Origin: Jatrophihabitans endophyticus
GTDB taxonomy: Bacteria > Actinomycetota > Actinomycetes > Mycobacteriales > Jatrophihabitantaceae
Assembly (NCBI RefSeq): GCF_900129455.1
Contig: NZ_FQVU01000003.1
Span: 248,001 to 312,000 of the forward strand
DNA length: 64,000 nucleotides
Direction: 5' to 3'
Shown here: positions 44,693 to 53,719 of the stretch, one piece after another
How the letters are laid out: each line of letters begins with the position of its first letter
Position numbering within the stretch: the stretch's first letter is position 1
The notes under the pieces: model-generated
What the model was told of the DNA's origin: nothing
The model's input: only the letters and a program-made list of their open reading frames with translations
Databases searched by the model: none
Made by a program: the position numbers and the translations under genes

Positions 44693-46600
44693 TCAGACGC
44701 GAACGGGGTAGACGGGTTCCGGCGGGGTGATCGCGATGCGCTCCTCGACGAAGATGCCGTGCCACAGCAGGAAGACGAGCAGCGTCCAGATCTTGCGGGA
44801 GTAGTCGTGCGGCCCGGCACGGTGCGCGTCGAGCAGCTGCAGCGCCGCCTGCTTGTCGATCAGCTCGTCGGCCTGCGAGTCGCTGATGATGGCCCGGGCC
44901 CATTCGTACATGACGTCCTTCAGCCAGTGCCGGATCGGCACCGGGAAGCCCAGCTTGGGGCGGTTGATCACGTGGGCCGGGACGATGAGCTCCAGCGCGC
45001 GCCGCAACGCGTACTTCGTCGTCTCCTTCGTCAGCTTCAGCTCGGTCGGGATCGCCGACCCGATCGCGTAGACCTCGGTGTCGAGGAACGGCACCCGCAG
45101 CTCCAGCGAGTTGGCCATCGTCATCTTGTCGGCCTTGACGAGGATGTCGCCGCGCAGCCAGGTGAACAGGTCGACGTACTGCATGCGCGTCGAGTCGTCG
45201 AGGTGACGCGTGCGGTCGTAGAGGTCACGGGTCACGTCGGTGTACGACACGGCCGGGTCGTAGCGTTTGTAGAGGCCCTGCATCTCGTCGGGCCGGAATA
45301 TGCGCGCGTTTCCGTAATACCGTTCCTCGATGCCGATCGCGCCGCGCCGCAGCAGGTCCTTGCCGCGCGTGCCCTCGGGAATGCGGGTCGACACGTGGCC
45401 CAGGCCGCGCCGCACACCCTTGGGCAACCGCTCGAAGGGGCGCAGCGAGATGGGCTCCTTGTAGATCGTGTAACCGCCGAAGAGCTCGTCCGCGCCCTCG
45501 CCGGACAGCACCGCCTTGACGTGCTTCCGGGCCTCGCGCGCGATGAAGTACAGCGGCACGAGCGCCGGGTCGGCGACGGGGTCGTCGAGGTACCAGACGA
45601 TGAGCGGCAGCGTCGCCATCATCTCCTCGGCGGTGACCACCTTGGTCACGTGCCGGACGCCGATCGCGGCGGCCGACTCGGCCGCGACGTCGATCTCGCT
45701 GTAGCCCTCGCGCTCGAAGCCGGTGGTGAAGGTGAGCAGATCGGGCTTGTGCCGGTGCGCGAGGGCCGCGACCGCGGTCGAGTCGATGCCGCCGGACAGG
45801 AACGAGCCGACGGTGATGTCGGGGTCGGCCCGCATGTGCTTGGCGACCGAGTCCTCGAGCGCGTCGGCGATCTCGCGGTAGAGCTTGTCGGCGTCCGGCA
45901 CCGGCCTGATCGCGAAGTCGGGGTGGAAGTAGCGGTGCGTGCGCAGCGTCTCGCCCGGGCGCAGCGTGAAGTAGGTGCCCGACTCCACCCGCCGGATCGC
46001 CGAGTGCATCGACGCGGGCTCCGGGACGTACTGCAGCGTCAGGTACTGCTGCAGCGCGGTCGCGTCGACCGTGCCGCGCTCGGCCGGTGACGCGACGTCG
46101 AGCAGCGACTTCTTCTCGCTGGCGAAGAACGTGCCCCGCTCGTCGGACATCGTGAACAGCGGCTTGATGCCGAACCAGTCCCGGGCGCCGAAGAGCACGC
46201 GTTCCTGGGAGTCCCAGATCAGGAACGCGAACATGCCGCGCAGCTCGCGCACGACCTTCGGGCCGAGGAAGTGGTAGCCGGCGACGATGGCCTCGCCGTC
46301 GCCCTCGGTCTCGAACTGCGCGCCGAAGTCGCGGGCGAGCCGCTCGCGCAGCTCGAGGTAGTTGTAGATCTCGCCGTTGAAGATGAGCTGGTAGCGGCCC
46401 GCGAGCCACGGCAGCGGCTGGTGCGAGTGGTCGAGGTCGATGAGCGCCAGCCGCCGGAACCCGATCGCGACGTCGCGGTCCTGCCACACGCCGCCCTCGT
46501 CGGGGCCACGGTGCCGCATCTCGGGCAGCGCGCCCTCGACCGCGGGCGCCACCGCCGCCGCGTCGCCGTCCGCCGACAGGAATCCGATCAATCCGCACAT
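44693..46600 (-). CDS. asnB: Asparagine synthetase, glutamine-hydrolysing
   Basis: 635 residues. N-terminal class II glutaminase with Cys2 as nucleophile (MCGLIGF) and RHRGPDEGG; C-terminal synthetase with the PP-loop SFLSGGIDSTAVAAL. Makes asparagine, or amidates a cell-wall precursor as proposed for some actinobacterial copies. ATG 46600 leaves Cys2 correctly placed. Occupies the same place between adoK and ctaC as in mycobacteria (recalled Rv2201). Confidence 0.95.
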   Translation of the reverse strand: MCGLIGFLSADGDAAAVAPAVEGALPEMRHRGPDEGGVWQDRDVAIGFRRLALIDLDHSHQPLPWLAGRYQLIFNGEIYNYLELRERLARDFGAQFETEGDGEAIVAGYHFLGPKVVRELRGMFAFLIWDSQERVLFGARDWFGIKPLFTMSDERGTFFASEKKSLLDVASPAERGTVDATALQQYLTLQYVPEPASMHSAIRRVESGTYFTLRPGETLRTHRYFHPDFAIRPVPDADKLYREIADALEDSVAKHMRADPDITVGSFLSGGIDSTAVAALAHRHKPDLLTFTTGFEREGYSEIDVAAESAAAIGVRHVTKVVTAEEMMATLPLIVWYLDDPVADPALVPLYFIAREARKHVKAVLSGEGADELFGGYTIYKEPISLRPFERLPKGVRRGLGHVSTRIPEGTRGKDLLRRGAIGIEERYYGNARIFRPDEMQGLYKRYDPAVSYTDVTRDLYDRTRHLDDSTRMQYVDLFTWLRGDILVKADKMTMANSLELRVPFLDTEVYAIGSAIPTELKLTKETTKYALRRALELIVPAHVINRPKLGFPVPIRHWLKDVMYEWARAIISDSQADELIDKQAALQLLDAHRAGPHDYSRKIWTLLVFLLWHGIFVEERIAITPPEPVYPVRV

Positions 46601-46622
46601 GGCGCCCAGTATCCCGGTCCGC

Positions 46623-46844
46623 TCAGTGCAGCCTGCGCACCTCGTAACCCGGAGTGCCGTCGGGTGCCGGACGTTCGCCGACGAGCTCGTGGCCGCGCAG
46701 GCGGCACCAGGCCGCGACGTCGGGCCGGGCCGCCGGGTCGTCGGCCTCCACGGTGACCGTCCCGCCCACCGCGACGTCGCCGATGCGCCGGGCCAGGTCG
46801 AGGATCGGCAGCGGGCAGCGGCGCCCCCGCGCGTCCAGGATCAC
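46623..46844 (-). CDS. TusA/SirA-family sulfur carrier
   Basis: 73 residues, a whole TusA domain: DARGRRCPLPILDLARRI holds the CPxP sulfur-carrying Cys, then TVTVEADDPAARPDVAAWCRLRGHEL. It should accept persulfide sulfur and pass it on. The GTG at 46844 overlaps the end of the desulfurase-like gene (GTGA), so the two are translated together; in some actinobacteria the pair is fused. Confidence 0.88.
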   Translation of the reverse strand: MILDARGRRCPLPILDLARRIGDVAVGGTVTVEADDPAARPDVAAWCRLRGHELVGERPAPDGTPGYEVRRLH

Positions 46845-47965
46845 AGCCCGACCGCACCGATCTCGGCCCGCACGTCGGCCACCGCCGCGGGCAGGACGGC
46901 GAGGAACTCCTCGACCTCGGCCTCGGTCGTCGCATGGTGCAGCGAGACCCGCACGTTGCCCGACGTCAGCGCTCCCATCGCCACGAGGACGTGGGACGGC
47001 TCGAGCGTCGACGACGTGCACGACGACCCCGAGGACACGGCGAAACCGCGGCGGTCCAGCGCGGTGAGCAGCGCCTCGCCGTCGACGTACAGGCAGGAGA
47101 AGGTCGTGACGTGGGGCAGCCGGTCGTCCGGGTCGCCCAGCACCTCCACGTCCGGGACGGTCGCGGCGACCGTGTCGCGGATCCGTGCGACGAGGTCGTG
47201 GTGCCGACGCGCCGTCGCCACCCGTTCCGCCTCGACCGCGTGCAGTGCCGCGGCGGCGGCGACGATCGCCGGCAGGTCCGGCGGCCCCGCGGCGCGGCCC
47301 CGCTCCCGCTCGTCGGCAGGCCCGGGGGAGCGCCAGCGAGTGCCCGTGCGCACCGCGAGCACGCCGACCGTCCCGCCGCCCCAGGTCCTCGCGTCGGCGG
47401 CGAGCACCGACCAGCCGGCGGGAACGTCGGCGTGCCCGACCAGTTGGGTGGCGTCGACGACGAGGGGCGCGGTGACCCGGGCCGCGACGTCGGCCACCGG
47501 CTGCGTCGTCGCGACCTCGTGGTTGGCCGCCTGCAGGGCCGCGGCGGCGACGTCCGGACCGGCCGCCGCCGCGGCGAAGGCGTCGGCGTCGACCCGGCCG
47601 CGGGCGTCGACGCCGACGGCGACCGTCCGACCGCCGACCGACTCGTGCCACTGCGCGGCGTGCAGCACGGCCGAGTGCTCGACCGTGCTGTGGACGAGCG
47701 TGCGGCCCCGCGCGCCGCCCACCGTGCCGAGGACGGCCGAGTGCAGCGCCTGGACGCCGTTGGCGGTGAAGCTGACCTCGTCCGGGCGGGCGGCGAGCGA
47801 CACCGCCACCGACTCGCGCGCGGCGTCGAGCAGCAACGCCGCCCGACGGCCGGGGCCGTGCAGCCGGGCGGGGTCGGCCCAGCCGTCGTCGAGGGCGGCG
47901 AGGAGGGCCTGGCGCGCGACCGGATGCAGCGGCACGCCCGAGGCGGCGTCGAGGAAACCCGGCAC
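46841..47965 (-). CDS. Cysteine-desulfurase-like (class V aminotransferase fold) protein without any lysine
   Basis: 374 residues following the NifS/IscS plan: FTANGVQALHSAVLG, the stacking His region STVEHSAVL, ANHEVATTQPV, LVVDATQLVG, and a C-terminal Cys loop SSGSSCTSSTLEPSHV. Where the PLP-binding Lys belongs (NifS type SGHKxxGPKG), the protein reads AADARTWGGGTVG. Reading all 374 residues I find no Lys at all. Without Lys an internal aldimine cannot form, so the normal desulfurase chemistry is unlikely. Coupled by GTGA to TusA. Start GTG 47965. Confidence 0.85.
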   Translation of the reverse strand: MPGFLDAASGVPLHPVARQALLAALDDGWADPARLHGPGRRAALLLDAARESVAVSLAARPDEVSFTANGVQALHSAVLGTVGGARGRTLVHSTVEHSAVLHAAQWHESVGGRTVAVGVDARGRVDADAFAAAAAGPDVAAAALQAANHEVATTQPVADVAARVTAPLVVDATQLVGHADVPAGWSVLAADARTWGGGTVGVLAVRTGTRWRSPGPADERERGRAAGPPDLPAIVAAAAALHAVEAERVATARRHHDLVARIRDTVAATVPDVEVLGDPDDRLPHVTTFSCLYVDGEALLTALDRRGFAVSSGSSCTSSTLEPSHVLVAMGALTSGNVRVSLHHATTEAEVEEFLAVLPAAVADVRAEIGAVGL

Positions 47966-48051
47966 CGCGCCACGGTAGCCCCGACCCGTCGGCCGGGTAG
48001 GGGTCCAGTAGGCTCACATCCGTTCGTGCACGTGTCGGAAGGCGGGTACTG

Positions 48052-49083
48052 GTGCGTCGGAGTCGATGGGTTCGAGGGGGTCGTCTCGGCCTGCTCGTCG
48101 CCGCCCTGGCCGTCCTGCTCACCGGGTGTTCGGCCAAGGACTGGGAGCGCAACCTGCGCTTCGGTTTCCCGACCGGTGTCACCAAGCAGGCCGAGCGCAT
48201 CCGCGTGCTGTGGACGTGGTCCGGCGTCGCCGCCCTCGCGCTCGGCTGCGTGGTGTGGGGCCTGATCTTCTGGTGCTGCATCCGCTACCGCAAGCGCAAC
48301 GACGAGCTCCCGCGCCAGACGAAGTACAACTTCCTCGTCGAGGCCATCTGCTTCACGTTCCCGTTCATCGTCATCGCGGTGCTCTTCTACCGCACCGTCG
48401 TCGTCGAGGACTACGCGAACAAGCTGACGAAGAACCCCGACGTCAAGGTGCAGGCCGACGCGTTCAAGTGGAACTGGGAGTTCGAGTACCAGACCTACCG
48501 CGGGGTCGAGGCGAACAAGGCCGAGAAGGCGCAGGTGCTGCGCTACACCAAGCCCGACGGCTCGGCGATGCCGAACCCCGAGCACGCCGCGGTGCCGTAC
48601 TACCTGCAGACGGTCGGCGACTCGAACACGATCCCGATCCTCGTGCTGCCGGTGAACCAGACCGTCCAGGTCACGGAGCACTCCTTCGACGTGCTCCACT
48701 CGTTCTGGGTGCCCGAGTTCCTCTTCAAGCGCGACGTCGTCCCCTACGAGAAGCCGAACACGCTCGAGGGCCAGGACGAGTACGACACCAGCCGCGACAA
48801 CAAGTTCGAGTTCACGGCCACCAAGACGGGTAGCTACGTCGGCCGCTGCGCCGAGCTGTGCGGCACCTACCACTCGCAGATGAACTTCGAGGTGCGCGTC
48901 GTCCCGCAGCAGACGTTCGTGACCTACCTCGAGGCGCTCAGGCGCGTCGGCCCGGACGACCCGAACCGGCAGGCCAAGGCGCTGCAGATCGCGATGCCGA
49001 ACGCCAGCCCCATCGCGACCACCACGTACCCGCTCGACACCGACCGGACCGCGCAGGGTCCGTCGCAGAGAGGCGGCAACTGA
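48052..49083 (+). CDS. ctaC: Cytochrome c oxidase subunit II
   Basis: 343 residues. A lipoprotein-type signal (VLLTGC), two membrane helices (about 55-80 and 97-120), then the CuA cupredoxin domain: HSFWVPEF and CAELCGTYHSQM provide the CuA ligands. Part of the aa3 oxidase that takes electrons from QcrC in the bc1-aa3 supercomplex. GTG 48052 with GGAAGG upstream. ctaF follows at once. Subunit I (ctaD) is not in the window. Confidence 0.97.
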   Translation: MRRSRWVRGGRLGLLVAALAVLLTGCSAKDWERNLRFGFPTGVTKQAERIRVLWTWSGVAALALGCVVWGLIFWCCIRYRKRNDELPRQTKYNFLVEAICFTFPFIVIAVLFYRTVVVEDYANKLTKNPDVKVQADAFKWNWEFEYQTYRGVEANKAEKAQVLRYTKPDGSAMPNPEHAAVPYYLQTVGDSNTIPILVLPVNQTVQVTEHSFDVLHSFWVPEFLFKRDVVPYEKPNTLEGQDEYDTSRDNKFEFTATKTGSYVGRCAELCGTYHSQMNFEVRVVPQQTFVTYLEALRRVGPDDPNRQAKALQIAMPNASPIATTTYPLDTDRTAQGPSQRGGN

Positions 49084-49084
49084 C

Positions 49085-49522
49085 ATGAAGGTCGAAGCGC
49101 GTGTCTTCCTGGGCGTCGCGGTGTTCATGTGGCTGTCCGCGATCGGCTACGGCGTCTGGACGAGCCTGCCCAACAGCTTCAGCCACGGCCAGATCGAGCC
49201 GGTCGGCGTCGCGGCGCTGATCCTCTCCGGCGGCCTGCTGGGCATCCCGGGCTCGTTCTTCTTCTTCGTGTCCCGGCGCATCGACCCGCGCCCCGAGGAC
49301 CGCAACGAGGCCGAGATCGCCGAGATGGCCGGTGACTTCGGCTTCTTCAGCCCCGGCAGCTACTGGCCCGTGGGAATCGCGCTGTCGGCCATGGTCGCCG
49401 GCTTCGCGCTCGCGTTCGTGCAGGTGTGGCTGCTGATCGTCGCCGTCGTCATGCTGATGTTCACCATCGGTGGGCTGCTCTTCGAGTACTACACCGGCGG
49501 CAAGCGCTCGCCCATCGCCTGA
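49085..49522 (+). CDS. ctaF: Cytochrome c oxidase subunit IV (actinobacterial)
   Basis: 145 residues, four membrane helices (two N-terminal hairpin at 5-30 and 40-65, two C-terminal from about 95). Start KVEARVFLGVAVFMW and end YYTGGKRSPIA are typical of CtaF. A structural subunit needed for aa3 assembly. ATG 49085 one base after the ctaC stop; operon with ctaC. Confidence 0.95.
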   Translation: MKVEARVFLGVAVFMWLSAIGYGVWTSLPNSFSHGQIEPVGVAALILSGGLLGIPGSFFFFVSRRIDPRPEDRNEAEIAEMAGDFGFFSPGSYWPVGIALSAMVAGFALAFVQVWLLIVAVVMLMFTIGGLLFEYYTGGKRSPIA

Positions 49523-49546
49523 CGGGCCATCGCCCGAAGGGCCCGT
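49522..49546. terminator. Hairpin between ctaF and the MFS gene
   Basis: A 7-bp stem ACGGGCC/GGCCCGT with an 11-nt loop, starting at the ctaF stop. Convergent genes meet here. No T-tract. Confidence 0.45.
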
Positions 49547-49550
49547 GGTC

Positions 49551-50801
49551 TCACGACGGTCGGCGGCCCAGCAGTCCGTGGCCCACGAGCGCGGCTGCGG
49601 CGCAGCCGAGCATGGTCGCCGTCATCGGCACGGCGCCGTGCGGGCCGGCGAGGCCCATGACCGACACCGCGAGCCCGCCGAGCAGGAACTGCAGCAGCCC
49701 CTGGCCCGAGGCGGCCGCGCCGGCGTCGTCGCCGTGATCGGCGAGGGCCAGCGCGGTGGCGTCGGCGAGGACGACGCCCAGCGTCGACACGCAGCCGAAC
49801 ACGGCGACGAGCAGGACGGCGAGCGGCGCGCCCGCCAGCGTGGCGACGAGCGCGCCGAGGGCGGCGAGGGTGCAGCCGATCAGGCCGGCGCGCAGCAGGC
49901 CGCGCTCGTCGGCCACCCGGCCGAGGAGCACGCCGTTGAGCTGGCCGGCGAGCACGATGCCCAGGCCGTTGGCGGCGAAGACCAGGCTGAACTGCCGCGG
50001 GCTCAGGCCGTAGACGTCCTGCAGCACGAACGACGACCCCGAGATGTAGGCGAAGACGCACGCGAAGACCAGCCCGGCCGCGAGCACGTGCCGCAGGTAC
50101 TCGCGGTCGCGGGCGAGGCCGACGAGGGTGCGCAGCTGCGCGCCCGGGCGCGCCGGCCGGCGACGGTGCGGCGGCAACGGCTCGGGCAGCAGCACCGCGA
50201 CCGCCACCAGCAGCGCCGCCCCGGCCAGGGCGAGCACGACGAACACCGCGCGCCAGTCGAACGCGGCCAGCAGCTGACCGCCGAGCACCGGCGCGAGCAC
50301 CGGCGCCGCCCCGTTGACCAGCATGAGGGTGGAGAAGAAGCGTGCCATGTCGCGGCCGGCGAACAGGTCGCGCACGATCGCCCGCGCGAGCACCGTCGCG
50401 GCGGCGGCGCCGAGCGACTGCACTGCCCGCGCGGCGACGAGCACGCCGATATCGGGCGCGACGAGGCAGCCCAGCGAGCCGACGAGGTACACGCCCAGGC
50501 CGAGCAGCAGGGGCGGCCGGCGCCCCCAGGCGTCCGAGAGCGGACCGGCCACGACCTGCCCCACCGCGAGGCCGACCACGAACACCGTGAGCGTCGACTG
50601 CACCGCCGTGGTGCTGGTCGACAGCTGCCGGGCCATGCCCGGCATCGCGGGCAGGTACATGTCGATCGTCAGGGCCGCGACGGCGCTGAGGGCGCCGAGC
50701 AGCAGGACCAGCCGCACGCGTACGGCGCGGGGCAGCGGGGGAGGCGCGCCCGCGGTCGCCCGCACGTCGAGGCCGACGACCAGCCCGGAAGTTATCGCCA
50801 T
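49551..50801 (-). CDS. MFS multidrug transporter (Bcr/CflA family)
   Basis: 416 residues, 12 helices. Bcr/CflA signs: first helix followed by ALTIDMYLPAMPGM, motif A-like GPLSDAWGRRPPLL, and RAVQSLGAAAATVLARAIVRD. A proton-coupled drug exporter; substrate unknown. The ATG at 50801 has no ribosome site and abuts the palindrome at 50805, so the message may be leaderless and repressed by the divergent MarR protein. Confidence 0.93.
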   Translation of the reverse strand: MAITSGLVVGLDVRATAGAPPPLPRAVRVRLVLLLGALSAVAALTIDMYLPAMPGMARQLSTSTTAVQSTLTVFVVGLAVGQVVAGPLSDAWGRRPPLLLGLGVYLVGSLGCLVAPDIGVLVAARAVQSLGAAAATVLARAIVRDLFAGRDMARFFSTLMLVNGAAPVLAPVLGGQLLAAFDWRAVFVVLALAGAALLVAVAVLLPEPLPPHRRRPARPGAQLRTLVGLARDREYLRHVLAAGLVFACVFAYISGSSFVLQDVYGLSPRQFSLVFAANGLGIVLAGQLNGVLLGRVADERGLLRAGLIGCTLAALGALVATLAGAPLAVLLVAVFGCVSTLGVVLADATALALADHGDDAGAAASGQGLLQFLLGGLAVSVMGLAGPHGAVPMTATMLGCAAAALVGHGLLGRRPS

Positions 50802-50804
50802 ATA

Positions 50805-50820
50805 GTTATGATGACATAAC
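50805..50820. promoter_or_regulatory. Putative MarR operator between the MFS and MarR genes
   Basis: GTTATG-ATGA-CATAAC, a perfect 6-bp inverted repeat, in an A/T-rich pocket of 37 nt between divergent starts. Width and place suit a MarR dimer blocking both promoters. Confidence 0.6.
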
Positions 50821-50838
50821 AGAAGATAGGTTGGCCGG

Positions 50839-51279
50839 GTGACCTTCGATCCCGCCGGCGACGCCGCGCTCGGCGACCTCGCCGATCTCATCCTCGATGT
50901 CGGGCGGTTGATCCGCAGCCGGACGCCGACCGGGCAGGGGCTGGTGGCGCTGACCGACACCGAGCGCACCGTGATGCGGGTCGTCGACCTCTACCCGGGC
51001 TGCGCACCGAGCGACATCGCCCGCCGCGCGCGGCTGCAGCGCACCAACGTCAGCACCGCCCTGCGCAGCCTGGAGGACAAGGGGATGGTCGCGCGCGACC
51101 ACACCGGCCGGCGCGGGGTGGCGGTCACGCCGACCCCGCGGGCGCGCGGCAATCTGCAGACCCTGCGCACGCTGTGGGCCGCCGAGCTGGCGGCGGCCCT
51201 CGGCGCCGACCGAACCGGCGTCGCCGGCTGTGCGGCGGTCCTGACCCGGCTGGAGCGGCGGCTCATCGACGACGACTGA
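50839..51279 (+). CDS. MarR-family transcriptional regulator
   Basis: 146 residues. Winged helix in 50-115: VDLYPGCAPSDIARRARLQRT (recognition region LQRTNVSTALRSLEDKG), wing DHTGRRGVAVTPT; N- and C-terminal helices for the dimer. Likely an autorepressor that also represses the divergent exporter and is released by a ligand. GTG start 50839. Confidence 0.9.
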   Translation: MTFDPAGDAALGDLADLILDVGRLIRSRTPTGQGLVALTDTERTVMRVVDLYPGCAPSDIARRARLQRTNVSTALRSLEDKGMVARDHTGRRGVAVTPTPRARGNLQTLRTLWAAELAAALGADRTGVAGCAAVLTRLERRLIDDD

Positions 51280-51315
51280 CCCGCCCGGCCTCGTCAGCTC
51301 CCGCTCGGGCAGCGG

Positions 51316-51957
51316 TCAGGGGCTGGCCCCGGCGCGGCGCCGCGCGCGCCATCGTCGGCCGAGCCAGCACAGCACGGCCGCGCTGCCGAGCACGAGGACG
51401 GCGCTCGAGGCCCAGCCGACGTAGGGCTCGACCCGGTGCCACCGGCGACCGAGGGCGTAGCCGGCGAGCACGAAGGCGGTGTTCCACACGCCGCTGCCGG
51501 CGGCGGTGAGCAGGAGGAAGCGCGGCACCGGCATCCGGGTGACCCCGGCCGGGACGGACACCACGCTGCGCAGCAGCGGCACCATGCGCCCGAGGAGCAC
51601 CACGGCGCCTCCGTGCCGGGCGAAGGCGGCGTTCGCCCGGTCGACGTCGGCCGCCGTGGTCAGCGGCAGCCGGCCGGCGACCCGGCGCAGCCGCTCCGTG
51701 CCGAGCCACGCGCCCAGGGCGTAGAGCACGAGCGCCCCGGTCGTGGAGCCGGCCGTCGTCCACAGGATGGCCTCGAGCACCCCGAAGCGACCCTGACCGG
51801 CCGCGAAGCCGGCCAGCGGCAGCACGACCTCGCTGGGGACCGGCGGGAAGACGTTCTCCAGCGCAACCACCGCCGCGGCGCCGGCCGCACCCGCCGCGTC
51901 CATCACCGACAGCGCCCAGCCGGCCACGCCGCCGGGCTCGCTCGCCGCCTCACTCAT
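51316..51957 (-). CDS. DedA family membrane protein
   Basis: 213 residues. SNARE-associated/DedA fold: NVFPPVPSEVVLPLAGFAAGQG, then GAWLGTERL, FARHGGAVVLLGRMVPLLRSVVSVPAGVTRMP with the conserved Arg-x3-Pro region. Five or six membrane segments. DedA proteins flip or carry undecaprenyl phosphate or phospholipid and keep the membrane potential. ATG 51957. The basic/Arg-rich C-terminal tail is cytosolic. Confidence 0.92.
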   Translation of the reverse strand: MSEAASEPGGVAGWALSVMDAAGAAGAAAVVALENVFPPVPSEVVLPLAGFAAGQGRFGVLEAILWTTAGSTTGALVLYALGAWLGTERLRRVAGRLPLTTAADVDRANAAFARHGGAVVLLGRMVPLLRSVVSVPAGVTRMPVPRFLLLTAAGSGVWNTAFVLAGYALGRRWHRVEPYVGWASSAVLVLGSAAVLCWLGRRWRARRRAGASP

Positions 51958-52026
51958 CCCCGCGACGCTAGGCGGCGCAGCAAGGTCGACGCTGTGCCGC
52001 GCACGTCACCCGGCCACCGACGACTC

Positions 52027-52059
52027 GGGCCGCCGTCCCCCGTGGGGGAGCGGCGGCCC
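52027..52059 (-). terminator. Terminator behind qcrB
   Basis: Long hairpin: 9-bp outer stem GGGCCGCCG/CGGCGGCCC and inner TCCCCC/GGGGGA stem with a GTG loop, one bulged base. It lies 20 nt past the qcrB stop and shields dedA from qcr read-through. Confidence 0.75.
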
Positions 52060-52078
52060 GGAACGCGGTCGGAACGGG

Positions 52079-53719
52079 TCAGTCGGAGAGCTGCTTGGTG
52101 TCGCGCTCCTCGAGGGTCTGGTGCGACTCGGCGGCCTCGAGCTCGTCGAGCTTGGCCTGGATGTCGGCCTTCTCCTTGACCGGCCAGAGGAAGCCGCGCA
52201 CCGCCTTGACCGGGTTGGCGGCGCCGAGGTGGTTCATCCGCTTCGGCACGTCGGTGCCGGCGTAGGCCAGCTGGCCGTGACCGTGCTCGTCGACCGGGCC
52301 GAGCGGCTGGTGGATCTCGATGAACTCACCGGTGGGCAGCACCTTGATGATGCCGGTCTCGATCCCGTGCTCGAGCACCTCACGGTCGTGACGCTGCAGC
52401 CCCAGGCAGATCCGGTACGTGAACAGGTAGGCCAGCGGCGGCAGCACGAGCAGCGCGATGCGACCGCCCCACGTCATCGCGTTCAGCGAGATGTCGAACG
52501 CCTTGGCGATGATGTCGTTGCCGCCGGAGAGGAAGAGCACCAGGTAGAACGTGATGGCCATGGCACCGAGCGAGGTGCGGACCGGGACGTCGCGGGGTCG
52601 TTGCAACAGATGGTGCGACGCGCGGTCCTTGGTGATCTTCGCTTCGATGAACGGATACGCACCCGCGAGGGTGAACAGGATGCCCGGGAGGACCACCGTC
52701 GGCCAGAACAGTGCCGGCAGGGTGTGGCCCCACAACCGGATCTCCCACGACGGGAAGAGTCGGGTCGAGCCGTCGAGGAACATCATGTACCAGTCGGGTT
52801 GCGAACCGGCCGACACCTGCGAGGGCATGTAGGGCCCGAACAGCCAGACCGGGTTGATCTGCGTCAGGCCACCCAGCGCGGCGGTGACACCGAAGACGAT
52901 GAAGAAGAAGCCACCCGCCTTCGCGGCGTAGACGGGGAAGACCCGCTCACCGCTGACGGTGTCCTCGGTGCGGCCGTGACCCGGGAACTGGGTGTGCTTC
53001 TGGCGGACCACGAGCGCGAGGTGCGCGCCGATGAGCGCCGCGAGCAACGCCGGGATGAGCAGCACGTGCGCGATGTAGAGCCGGCCGATGATGAGCTCGC
53101 CGGGGAACTCGCCGCCGAACACCAGGAACGAGACCCAGGTGCCGATGACGGGGATCGAGAGCATGATCGCCTCGGCGATCCGCAGCCCGGTGCCCGAGAG
53201 CAGGTCGTCGGGCAGCGAGTAGCCGGCGAAGCCCTCGACGATGCCCAGCCCGATCAGGCCGAGGCCGATCAGCCAGTTGAGCTCACGCGGCTTGCGGAAC
53301 GCCCCGGTGAAGAACACCCGGAACATGTGGATCAGCATCGCCGCGAGGAACATCAGCGCGGCCCAGTGGTGGATCTGACGGATGATCAGGCCGCCACGGA
53401 CGTCGAAGGTGATGTTGAGGGTGGACTCGTAGGCCTTGGACATCTCGATGCCCTGCATCGGCACGTAGCGACCGTGGTAGGTCGTCTCGGCCATCGAGGG
53501 GTCGAAGAAGAAGGTCAGGTACGTGCCGGTGAGCAGCAGGATGACGAACGAGTAGAGCGCGATCTCGCCCATCATGAACGACCAGTGGTCGGGGAAGACT
53601 TTGTTCAGCTGCTTGCGCATGGGGCCGGCGAGCTTGAGCCGCTCGTCGGCCCAGGCCCCGGCCTTGCCCTGGGGGGTGCGGGGCGCGCCGGGACGACGGG
53701 GGTTCTTCGGTGCTGTCAT
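52079..53719 (-). CDS. qcrB: Cytochrome bc1 complex cytochrome b subunit
   Basis: 546 residues, longer than mitochondrial cytochrome b because of an actinobacterial C-terminal extension (charged tail [16 protein letters not shown]). Heme histidines are in the helices with [21 protein letters not shown] and [23 protein letters not shown]; the quinol-oxidising PEF/PDW loop is SQPDWYMMF. Membrane core of the bc1-aa3 supercomplex. The ATG at 53719 overlaps the qcrA stop (ATGA). Confidence 0.97.
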   Translation of the reverse strand: MTAPKNPRRPGAPRTPQGKAGAWADERLKLAGPMRKQLNKVFPDHWSFMMGEIALYSFVILLLTGTYLTFFFDPSMAETTYHGRYVPMQGIEMSKAYESTLNITFDVRGGLIIRQIHHWAALMFLAAMLIHMFRVFFTGAFRKPRELNWLIGLGLIGLGIVEGFAGYSLPDDLLSGTGLRIAEAIMLSIPVIGTWVSFLVFGGEFPGELIIGRLYIAHVLLIPALLAALIGAHLALVVRQKHTQFPGHGRTEDTVSGERVFPVYAAKAGGFFFIVFGVTAALGGLTQINPVWLFGPYMPSQVSAGSQPDWYMMFLDGSTRLFPSWEIRLWGHTLPALFWPTVVLPGILFTLAGAYPFIEAKITKDRASHHLLQRPRDVPVRTSLGAMAITFYLVLFLSGGNDIIAKAFDISLNAMTWGGRIALLVLPPLAYLFTYRICLGLQRHDREVLEHGIETGIIKVLPTGEFIEIHQPLGPVDEHGHGQLAYAGTDVPKRMNHLGAANPVKAVRGFLWPVKEKADIQAKLDELEAAESHQTLEERDTKQLSD

